Assembly (NCBI GenBank): GCA_025617745.1
Contig: CM046858.1
Span: 53,794,545 to 53,858,544, forward strand
DNA length: 64,000 nucleotides
Direction: 5' to 3'
DNA from: Heliocidaris erythrogramma
Taxonomy: Eukaryota; Echinodermata; Echinoidea; Camarodonta; Echinometridae
The position numbers and the translations under genes were made by a program. Positions 46,370 to 55,959 of this stretch are shown in pieces (positions within the stretch are counted from its first letter, which is position 1; every line of letters starts with the position of its first letter). The notes under the pieces are model-generated. The model worked only from the letters and a program-made list of their open reading frames with translations. It was not told the DNA's origin and made no database searches.

Positions 46370-47149
46370 TCACAATAGCTGCATCAATGTGTGTCGAATG
46401 TCCCCGAGCAATAAGCTACATCCTGCCACCGTCGCCCCCGTACAAGCTCCCGTTATCATGCCGAATACTTGGATGTGCCACTGACACACCCCCACACGGC
46501 GGCATGTCGCACGTGCCCACTTGTTCATCGCCAGTCGTACTTCTCTATTCCAGGCTGGTCCTCCTCGCTGAAGCCCCAATAATCTCTGACCAGACAATCC
46601 ACGTGTGAGGCAGATATTCATGGATCCGCTATATTGCTCCCGCCACTATATAAGACGCATTTTACGACGTCCAATATCGTTCGTTCCAGCATGGATCACA
46701 ATGTTTGACGGGCGAAAGTTTCTGTCTTCCTGAATGAGCGACCAGACTACATCGGGGAGTTGGCGCAGCTGGAGCCCCCTGCGACCATCCCCCTTTACCA
46801 ATGCTGCCAGACCCAAGCTTGGCTCTCCTTCCCGCCGTGCCTGCTGGCCAGCCCAATATACGATCGAGTCACCAACAATGCACACGGACGCCCGACCGCT
46901 CCGCGAAACAGCTGCTGTCGCTGTGCTAGTCCCCGCTGATTCAGCAACCGTTTGACGAGGGTCGGCTTGTGACAGCATACGCATCCCTGATCCAGCCCCT
47001 GCGGCATCCGCTCCATGATCATCCGCCCCCGACGTCGACGGCGTAGCCCTAGTCGATGCTCTGCCCGACGCGGCCTGCGACCCCCGAGCCTGCTCGGCGG
47101 AGACGCCTGTCTTCTTGGGGCGATCTCGCTTCGCCTTGCTCTTCGGCAT
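46370..47149 (-). pseudogene. SGNH/GDSL hydrolase-like ORF, degraded
   Basis: The first frame (47149-46646, 167 codons) has a basic, low-complexity N-terminus (MPKSKAKRDRPKKTG, then Ala/Gly/Ser-rich) and then VCIVGDSIVYWAGQQARR, with the GDS nucleophile block, and IVIHAGTNDIG, matching the GxND block of SGNH hydrolases. An in-frame TAG at 46646 cuts it. The same frame reopens to 46370, but the expected C-terminal Asp-x-x-His block (DGVHL type) is not in frame, so a frameshift is also likely. The region is markedly GC-richer than its surroundings. SGNH domains of this kind are known from some CR1 LINE ORF1 proteins and Ngaro/DIRS elements, so a retroelement origin is plausible but not shown. 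Confidence 0.65.
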
Positions 47150-47940
47150 CTTAGTTCACTTACACGCTTCGTCTTCCAAAAATGTTCACCTGCACGATTA
47201 ATAATCACGTCCAATTCCGATGATATCACTAGAAACGTTCCAAATGAACTCTTTGTCCGTCCCGGTAGAAAATTCCTTGAAATTGTGAAGTATAACCGTG
47301 TACTAATCGACGTAATCCAGTATATATAAAACCAAATAAGTGTCCAACCTCAGAACCAGTCCAATTGAATAGAAGGTAAATTATATCAGAAGTTAAATTA
47401 TATCAGAAGTTAAATTCCATTGAAAAGAAGACAAAATATATCTGCACTCTCAACTCGTCGAAATCAGAAATCGTAATGCTGCCTTTTCATTCTCTGAGAA
47501 ATCTCAGCAGCGAGACCGTGGGAACCGGCAAAATAAGATCGGCCTCGTTCTTTGAAATCTACTAGACGCCGACATTACATGACACTTGCCAAACCTTTCA
47601 TGATGCCGCCTGTAATACATTTTTAACAACAGCTTTGCACTGCTGTTAAATGAATTATCATAACGAAACTAATAGACAAGACCCAACCGAAAAACTGGAT
47701 ATGAATAGAATGAGATAATAGCAATTAATTTAAGAAAGTACATTAGTAATAAAAGCACACAATGAAAAATTTACTAATTTAGCATGGAAATAATTAAATA
47801 TTTAATTAATATATAAAAACAATAATTTAACGACTGTGAACCAGTTGGGTATATGAACTAATAGAGATAGTAATAACTTAAAAAGGTAGAATATGTTAAT
47901 AATTCTAGGTGAAATGTGGAACGTGAAGACTATTATGGAG
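47150..47940. other. Non-coding stretch, partly LINE 3' UTR
   Basis: AT-rich. The part near 47650-47940 probably belongs to the 3' UTR of the minus-strand LINE. A TATATCAGAAGTTAAATT repeat lies at 47380-47415. Confidence 0.4.
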
Positions 47941-47942
47941 AC

Positions 47943-50726
47943 TTAAAAGTATGTTTGCTTATATAAACGTTTAAACGACTGGAGAGATTGAAGATTTTGG
48001 AGAGATGTTGCCAGGGAATTCCATAACTTAATAGCAGCATATTTATAGGATTGCTTGAAACTTTCAATGTTAGGTTTAGGTAAAACAACATATAATGACT
48101 TAGCATTTCTTGTGTTGAATCCGTGCCTATCAAAGTACATTTCAATTTCATTGCATAACCTTGAAGGAGCTAGACCATAAACGCATTGATATGCCAAAAT
48201 ACTTAAAAAATAATTGCGTCTAATTTCAAACGGTTGCCAATTTAATTCTCTAAACAAATCTGTGCTTCTTACGGAGTAGTCAAACTGTTTGGTCACGATA
48301 CGAGCAGCACGTCTTTGTAATTTCGCAATAAGATTCCGATTTTTATCTGAACAGTTGCCCCAAACTGAACAAGCATAGTCTGTACAGGGCTGTATTGTTG
48401 TCTTGTACAGGGTATTCATGAGTTGCTTATTCAGTATTAAGCTGAGCCGCCTAAATGCATGCACTTTAAAGGATAATGACCTACAAAGTTGCTTGACATG
48501 ATTGTCCCATGAGAGATTACAATCGACTACGACACCGAGATATGTTACATTGTTTACTTGTTGCAATGCATTACCATTGAGAGTAATTTTAAGCTCTCCT
48601 CTACATTTGGATTTAAGCGTAGAAATAAGCATAATATTTGTTTTGAAAGCATTAATTTGAAGACGGTTATCACTGTACCAGTCATTGATGCTATTGATAC
48701 CTTTTTATAGGTTTTCTTCGATAACTCCTAATGTTGATTCAGTGGTATATATTATGACATCATCGGCAAATATATTACATATCCCATTTGAAACACTTTG
48801 AACAATGTCATTTATGAATATTAAAAATAAATCTGGGCCTAAAACCCCTCCTTGAGGAATTCCAATATGAAGATCAACTGGTTGAGATTGCTTACCATGA
48901 CAATTTACAGACTGTCTTCTGTTGGTTAGATAACTTTCAAACCACTTGAGTTCATTACCAAGTATACCATAGTGTCTTAATTTAAACAGTAATAAATCAT
49001 GATTAATAGTATCAAAACATTTAGATATGTCGAGGAAACATGCCCCAACCATTTCATGATTATTTAAAGCATCATACCAATCATCTACCACACGATGGAG
49101 GCAAGTTACAGTAGAGTGGTATTTCAAGAAGGCAGATTGATCCACTGTAATTAGTTCTTTAGAGATAAGATACTCATGCAAATTTGATTGAATTATTTTT
49201 TCTATAATCTTTGCTATATGACATACGACCGATATTGGTCTATAATTTGAGCACAGCTCTTTAGAACCTTTACCCTTATAAATGGGAGTAACTCTGGAAT
49301 ATTTCCAATCACTAAAAACTATCCCGTTTAGTAGGGAATAATTAAAAACAGACGTCAATGATGTTAGAATAAGTGGTGTGGCAATCTTAAGTAATTTCGA
49401 ATCAAAATTTAGGATATCAAGATTGGAGTCACTATTTAAACGAGATAGAAGTTTTAAAACTGCACTCTCAGGAATAGTTTCAATTACAAATCTATGAATA
49501 CACTCAGGATTTCTCCAAACATAAGGTTTGTTTTCAAAAGAACTGGCGATGATGCAACCTACACTTGAAAAATGGTCATTCAATGTCTCGGGGGATAAAT
49601 CTTGGTGGACAGAGTTACTAAATTTTAAATTGCCAGTTGCCATATTTACATTCCTCCAAAGTCTCTTTGGATTATTCCTAAATTTAAAAGTGATCTCATT
49701 AAAATAATTCTTTTTTAGATCACGGATAGAATTGGTAACCAAATTTCTTGCCTTACGATAAGCTTCATTGTATTCACCATTCGTAACCGCTTTATCCTTT
49801 AAATAGTCTCTCTGATACATGAGTTCTAAAATATCACTATTTATCCAAGGATTAAACCTATTTTTAACACGAACCTGTTTAATTGGAGCATGTTTGTCAC
49901 ATATTGACAAAAATGACTGTTTCCATCTCAGCCATATATTTTCACCGAGGTCAGGCAAGTTAACATCATTGTTTACACTGTTATGCAAAATATTACAATT
50001 ACGAATATCAGCAAGAAATAGAGATTCATCAAATTTCTTGTAATCTCTATATTTGGCAAGTTTATGTTGAGGTCCATCAATTTTGAAATCAAGACACGTG
50101 AATATCAAATAGTGATCACTGAGAGCAATTTTGGAAACATCACATCTTACATGCTGTTCAGGTATAGTAGTAAAAATTAAATCAAGACACTTCGAAGAGG
50201 TAGGAGTAGTTCTAGTGGGTTTGGTAACAATTTGAGTGAGTGCAAATAGGCATTCAATAACATATAATGGATTATCAATCAGATGATTGTTAACTTGATA
50301 ATCATTATTGAAATCACCAAAAATGATCATTTCTTTATCCTCCGATTCCATTTTTTCAAACAAATTATACAGATCTGAATAAAACTCAACTTTAGCATCA
50401 GGAGGTCTATAAATACAACAAATAAATAAATTGGCTTTTTCTAGTGAAAGCTCAAGTAATACTGCTTCAATATGAAACTTAGTTACAATATCCGTTCTGT
50501 CTTTAATACGCAAATTATCTTTAACATAAATACAAACTCCTCCTCCACGTTTTGATATTCTATCTCGTCTTAATAAGGCATAACCATGGATAAATATTTC
50601 TTTATCAGCAACATCATCTTTTAACCACGATTCAGAAATACAAAGAATATTCAACTCTAATTTATTGACAAGATACCGTATTTCATCTAGTTTGGGAATT
50701 AGGCTTCTGGCGTTGAATGTGAGCAC
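47943..50726 (-). pseudogene. CR1-like LINE ORF2: endonuclease and reverse transcriptase, one stop codon
   Basis: One continuous frame of about 927 codons with a single in-frame TAA at 48705-48707. The N-terminal part is an APE-type endonuclease: NARSL at the start, ISESWL, RGGGVCIYVKD, CIYRPPDA, FGDFNND and SDHYLI. The reverse transcriptase follows with NYRPISVV, FLDISKCFDTINHDLL (catalytic Asp), GIPQGGVLGPDLF and the FADD box. After the stop come the thumb and C-terminal parts (VTYLGVVVDCNLSWDNHVKQ, LYKTTIQPCTDYACSVWG, FREL-NWQPFEIRRNYF). The order and motifs fit the Jockey/CR1 group. The first codon in this frame after a TAA is near 50726 and no ATG is there, so translation would depend on the overlapping upstream ORF. 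No other damage is visible, so this is a young copy. Confidence 0.9.
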
Positions 50727-51096
50727 ATTTTAAACCTTTTACTCCATTCAATTTACTGGCACACATCTCATATGCGTTTATATTCAGATTGGCAGTGGAA
50801 CTAGCAGTCACCGAGTCATTCACTTGTGTAGGAACAGTCGATTCATTAACCTGTCTTTTAGGAGTTATTTCAGATGACACATCATCAGAAAAGGAGAGGT
50901 TTGTATTTTCATTGATTCTGTGTATGATTCTTATAAATTGGGCTGTATTATCTATTTGTTTAATAGTTTTCGTGCTGTTTCGAGCGAATCCATTTTTGCT
51001 TTCATGAATGAATCCATCCAATCTCGTGGGAATACGCGATCGTGAGGAGTCCTCTTTGTGTTTGCTCGCTGGTTGTATTGAAAATCCGTAGCTTGA
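50683..51096 (-). pseudogene. LINE ORF1 remnant overlapping ORF2
   Basis: An open minus-strand frame of about 137 codons in the +1 frame relative to ORF2. It ends about 44 bp inside ORF2 and is closed upstream by a TGA. It is Ser/Thr/Asn-rich and hydrophilic (KTIKQIDNTAQFIRIIHRIN). No zinc knuckle or esterase motif is visible. Its short length suggests a 5'-truncated ORF1. The overlap could serve termination-reinitiation as in other LINEs, but that is inference. Confidence 0.5.
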
Positions 51097-51172
51097 TCTT
51101 CAACTAACCGACATAAATCAAATCAAATTGAGGATTTTATAATGCTACATGAAAAAATGCTACCACTTGATT

Positions 51173-51353
51173 GCTTCTCCAAGGCCGTACGCAGAATTTT
51201 TTTCCTAGGGGGGCAAGATGATCGCTTTCAAAGGAACCCATAACTTGAAGTCTAAAACCCGATTAAAAAAAAGTATGATTTTGAAATTTCTGGGGGGCAA
51301 CTGCCCCCCCTGCACCCCCCCCCCCCCCCCGCTGCGTACGGCCTTGCTTCTCC
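51173..51353. mobile_element. hAT-like MITE (copy 2) with poly(C) tract
   Basis: Inverted ends AAGGCCGTACGCAG and CTGCGTACGGCCTT (51181-51345) are flanked by the 8-bp direct repeat GCTTCTCC. The interior matches the inverse of 37583-37760 (GTCTAAAACCCGATTAAAAA; GGGGGCAACTGCCCCC). Confidence 0.85.
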
Positions 51354-51674
51354 TTCCTTGTAGTGCAAGTTATTGTTTATATCCATACTACTGTAAATTG
51401 TACTATTTCAACAGATGATGAATATTGTCAAAATTAATGGAAGAAAATAAAAGTTAATTTGAATTGAATCGAATTGCTAATTCGCCGCTACTTTGTTGCA
51501 GCAGATTTCGCTATGTCCTCATGCGATGTGTCTAATACTTGGGCACAGTCAACAGAATGACGTCTTTTATTACCTATCGAACGCGGTTCCTTTAATTGTA
51601 AATTCGCGCTTTGATTGGTCTTTTTAATTTCATTGTAATTCTTCAATATTCTTGTTCTTAAATATTCATGACTA

Positions 51675-51840
51675 CCCTCAAATGTGTTGGAAAGAGAGGG
51701 GCTATATGTGAGATTGTTACTTTGCTTTGACGGGAGCCCGGATAGCTCAGTTGGTAGAGCACTGGTCATGTAATCCAGGGTCCCGGGTTCGAATCCCGGT
51801 CGGGGCATTGTAATTTTCTCACATTTCTTTATGATATATT
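51675..51840 (+). mobile_element. tRNA-like SINE (family T, copy 2)
   Basis: The tRNA-like core at 51736-51806 is identical to copy 1 through the A and B boxes. The same flanks follow (GGAAAGAGAGGGGCTATATG before, TTGTAATTTTCTCACATTTC after). Anticodon-loop position 33 is again A. Confidence 0.8.
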
Positions 51841-52008
51841 CAATTTACTTCAATCCTATCAATTATGATATTTAATTACAAAATTCAAATTGTCCTCTAT
51901 AGAAATTCGTTGGCATGGATTTGCCCGACTTTAGAGGGAAGACCTGTCTCATTGGTAGTCCATTATATAGCGTCCGCATGGAATTGGTATGGATGTACCC
52001 CCTACGCT

Positions 52009-52166
52009 CGATGGAAAGAGAGGGGCTATATGTGAGATTGTTACTTTGCTTCGACGGGAGCCCGGATAGCTCAGTTGGTAGAGCACTGGTCATGTAATCC
52101 AGGGTCCCGGTTTCGAATCCCAGTCGGGGCATTGTAATTTTCTCACATTTCTTTATGATATATTCA
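52009..52166 (+). mobile_element. tRNA-like SINE (family T, copy 3)
   Basis: Core at 52060-52130, with one change in the T arm (CCCGGTTTCGAATCCCAG). The element's 3' end (ATATTCAATT) reaches to within a few bases of the stop codon of the receptor pseudogene at 52168. Confidence 0.8.
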
Positions 52167-52167
52167 A

Positions 52168-53234
52168 TTATGCCAATCTATTCTCGGAGGTGTTTAGTTT
52201 GAATATCCGCATCAATATTCTCAATAACTGTAACAGCTGGCCTTGCTGTAAATGACAAGTTTTAGTTCCTTCAATATCCTCCTGAACTTGTGATATATCC
52301 GAAAATTGTTTACCTGCTGAATAGTTTTCTTTTATTACTCGTTCCTTTTTCATGAGCTTTATAAACGCGATCATTGTGACCACCAAAATAAGACATATAC
52401 CGGTCTGAACCAGGATATCATTAACGGAGTATTTGTGACTAGCAATGCCATGTTCGTTATCAAACTTATAGCTGGTGGTTAACATATTTTCACCAAAAGA
52501 AGTTGACATATCATTAATGAAGTAAGGTGATGAACCCCGTGTACCATAATTAGAAGAGGGGGTAGGTATATTCTTTACGTTTTCAATGCGAAATGCAGTG
52601 CAAGACTCAGCATCTACAAGACCTCTAAAGTCTGAGCTGCAACATGATATAGGTTCACCTTTCCTAACCCAAATTTGTTGTGAGAGTGTGGTTGCATTTT
52701 TCTGTAGATTTTTGTTTAGGGGCAGTGCCTTCTTATTCTGAAAACAAACAATGTATCCAGGCATACTACCAATAGCTGATGTACACTCAATGATATCCCA
52801 TGTATCGCGATGACATCTACGAGTGATGGAGATATATATTTGCAAAATGGGATTCCGGGAGGGTATTCAACAACAAGAGCACTTTTCTTCGTGAGACTAG
52901 TTTGCATTGCACCATCTACATAAGCAAAGGCTATGTATGTCCCTTCATCTTTGCGAGAGACATTGTATATAATCAGTACCATTTCCAAATGTTCACCCAT
53001 AATATATTCCTTAACTTTAAAACGTTCTAATTGATCACCGGAAAGACCGGAATCTAACATTCGACCATTGTTATAAAAGGGGGCTCGGCTGCCAAACTGT
53101 AAAGTAATGTCAAAATCGCTTGGTGGAAAACTAAAGCGTATTTTAACTTCCTTTCCTTCACAGTATATTTCTAATCCTCCTTTAGTTTGGACTACGAAGT
53201 AAAGTAGCCCGGTAAGAAGTAGAATGAAATTCAT
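52168..53234 (-). pseudogene. Third Ig V-like/six-cysteine membrane protein (paralog C), frameshifted
   Basis: The start is taken at the ATG at 53234, just before a hydrophobic signal peptide (MNFILLLTGLLYFVV). The V-like domain keeps the fold pattern (KDEGTYIAFAYV), but both canonical cysteines are absent: the B strand reads VKIRF and the F-strand Cys is Ala102. After EYPPG and Cys131 the frame breaks in a TATATATA run near 52832-52839. The homology continues at once in another frame (CHRDTWDIIECTSAIGS, YIVC, ISCC, AESC), so the six-cysteine pattern is complete across the break, plus an extra CHRD cysteine. One TA unit less would put both halves in register, giving about 354 residues. A membrane span (VQTGICLILVVTMIAFIKLM) and a ~60-residue tail with ENYSAG follow, longer than in paralogs A and B. 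An assembly or read error in the TA run is possible; otherwise it is a recent pseudogene or a polymorphic null allele. Confidence 0.75.
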
Positions 53235-53432
53235 TATTGCTTCATGTAACAAGGCAAAAAAGGTTTTATGAAAACAAGTCTTTTCAGAAGAATTTGAAAT
53301 ACATGAAACACGTATGATGATTTCTTATAAATATCAAACTCAGTCTCATCAATTAGCTTCCTGCTCAAGGAAAATAATGCACATGTTATATGCATTGCCT
53401 TACACCGCTTTTAAAGAGATTAATCAACCAAA

Positions 53433-53618
53433 AACACGATAAAAACTACTTTCGAAAAATAAACTCAAGACAATTTCAATAGCCCTGTCTATCACCTTTA
53501 GAAATGTGCGAACGTTACAATGGTGTATTACATAATCCGAACCTGATTTTATGGGCGGTACAATAGGCCTTTGAAATTGCCCTTGAGTTTATTTTTCGAA
53601 AGTAGCGTTTATCGTGTT
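53433..53618. mobile_element. Short palindromic MITE upstream of paralog C
   Basis: Arms of about 53 bp (AACACGATAAAAACTACTTT ... CTCAAG and complement) are separated by ~80 bp. They lie about 200 bp upstream of the ATG, in the likely promoter region. Confidence 0.8.
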
Positions 53619-53639
53619 AATACTTCATATTTAACCGTT

Positions 53640-54765
53640 GTATATTCACTTGCATCCAAGACACTAGTTGACTTTGATTCACTTTTTAAATTTTCATTCA
53701 TAAAATATTGCAGCTCAAAATTATGTCTCTGTAACTTTCATTGTTGATAGTGGATCCACTTGCCTTCTAATGCTTTTGGCCGAAAATAAGATGAAGATTC
53801 GTCTGTGACTATGTGGTCCCTTAGCATTAAATAAAAAGTGCCCCAGCAAATGTCTCAAATGTACGGTGTATGTTTAATGGCAGAAGAAGAAAACGAAGAG
53901 CAAAAGTTGTAGTCTGTGTCAGTGCATGCACAAGCTTTCTTCTCTACTTCCAAATATTGAAAGGCCGTCAACGGGATGATTGTTTATCAAAGGCGAAACT
54001 GACGAAAACTGTGAATTGTTGTCATGCTCTATGTAGTCAGGTTGGTAGGTTATTATCTTTATTCAGGCTGTACATCTGAAGAATCTGCCGAAAGGTTCCC
54101 GGCTAATACTGAAAGACGTAAAGGAATAATAGGGTGAAAATTGCAATTTTGGTATATTTTTATTGACTATTTTGTGGTGATAAAATGTTTGTAAGCCTAT
54201 AATATTGTGGTACTTTAGAAATTTTTAGAGATTTTCGTGTGTATTTATGATTTCATTACAGCCAGACATTTAGAAGAGCATTATTAAAACTAGCCTTTAT
54301 GAAGAAAATTCTACAATTTCTAACCAATTGTAGAATGGTTGCTTTCGTAATCTTTATATGCAATCAGCAGATCAGTAGCGTAGGAAGGGAAAACAGCGTC
54401 CGAGGCAAGCACCGTCCACACACATGAAAATTCATATCTTAGATGGCCAACATACAATTAGGGTTGTATGACACGTGTTCCTGCGACAGGAATTTCTAGG
54501 TGTTCAATTTCCAACAATAACCGAATTCCTAAATTCATCCCTGGACCCAACACTAATCCTACACCTTACCCTTACGTAAAATTATTGCAAAACTTACTCT
54601 TTGTTGAGCAAAGGATATAATAACAACGGAGAAAATTCACTACAGACGATCGATGGTAGATGTGTTCGATTGTAAATTTGTTTTCGAGACCCAAGCTCGG
54701 ACTATGAGGCTGGCTGTATCACATGAAGAATATGATTGTGCAGCGAAATGTACTGAAAGTAGTCC
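53640..54765. other. Non-coding stretch
   Basis: No gene recognised. Short open frames give no familiar motifs. Confidence 0.45.
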
Positions 54766-54769
54766 AGCC

Positions 54770-54885
54770 CACTTCTATTACAAATTTGCTCACTGTCAGT
54801 CAAATGCAACGAGTTCAGTAGCTTATAATAATTATTGTAACTTGTTCTTGGTGAGAAGTTTTATGAAACGGGTCCCAGATATTGG
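54770..54885. repeat. Decayed copy of the 59.3-kb MITE
   Basis: CAAATGCAACGAGTTCAGTA and CTTATAATAATTATTGTAAC followed by TTTTATGAAACGGGTCCC parallel the order and words of 59320-59398 (CAGATGCAAGAATTTCAGTA, CTTATAACAGTTGTC, TTTCATGAAACGCTCCC). Confidence 0.5.
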
Positions 54886-54889
54886 TTCT

Positions 54890-55870
54890 CGAGTTGGCCA
54901 ATCAGGACTCTTGTGTGGATAACCTTTCAAACTACAAACACCCTCACCAAGCATATCTCTCTCTCTCTCTTTTCTTTCGTTTTGTCTGAACTTGAACAAA
55001 AAAATAAAATAGAATTCCAAATGTCACCAGTCAACGATGTTGCATCACGCTCTCAAATTGATTTTTAGGTGATATAGCACGTAACAAAGGGTATGTTGAT
55101 CTACCATAGTTATCATTTTAATGTTTATTTGAAGTTCATGTAAATAATAGTCTCCGTCGAATTTCTATCTATTTACCATAGATGATTACAAAGAAGTAAG
55201 GCAATAATTTTTATTTACAGTACATGCACATTATGCCACTTGAGAGATGAATTCTTTACAAGAAGTGATACAGTGTATTACCTTACCAGACAGAAAGTAC
55301 CTACGCCATTTTTTGGTACAGATAGCACTATGTTTATTTTAAAAAATCATATATTCAATTATACATTCATTACATACATTTTTCTTCATATTACTCATTC
55401 TGGTTACAATATTCTGGCAATATTATAAACTTCACACTGTGTTATTAGTTCTCCATAACATGTGAATGTACATGCTTTACATAATTATAAAGGGCGAAAG
55501 TAACTTTCTTGGTTGAACATGAATTCAACCTTTATAACTGGGCCCTTGAGAAAATATTCTAATGGTTCATATGAGGCCTCATTTCGATAATGTCAGTACC
55601 TGCGCTAACGCAGCCTGAGAAGGCATTTAGCCATACTTTCAGTTATCAAAAGTATTGTTTGCACTGTTCATTTTACAATTACTTTTCGAATGATTTCACT
55701 CATTAATGATTTGCAAAAGACCATAACGCCTACGGACAGCTGGCGACTGTTGTTCACGTTTACATTTTCGCAATGCTTTCATATGGATGCACCATGTTTT
55801 CAAAAAGTTACATTTATCACATAATTACGCATAAATCATATATACATAATTTAAATCGCAAAGAACTGGT
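54890..55870. other. Non-coding stretch
   Basis: A short CT run at 54956-54972. No gene recognised. Confidence 0.45.
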
Positions 55871-55877
55871 CCTGCCC

Positions 55878-55898
55878 CACCCCCCCCCCCCCCCCCCC
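55878..55898. repeat. Poly(C) run
   Basis: About 20 consecutive C just past the 3' end of the three-Ig receptor gene. Confidence 0.9.
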
Positions 55899-55959
55899 GT
55901 ATTCAAACATTCAGATTTCGGTTATTCTTTACACTCTTTGAAATTGTTATCGATTTGAT

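Noticed and set aside
54653..54922. 89-codon frame with several cysteines
   Set aside because: Its 3' half is a decayed MITE copy (54770-54885); the remaining part has no recognisable motif.
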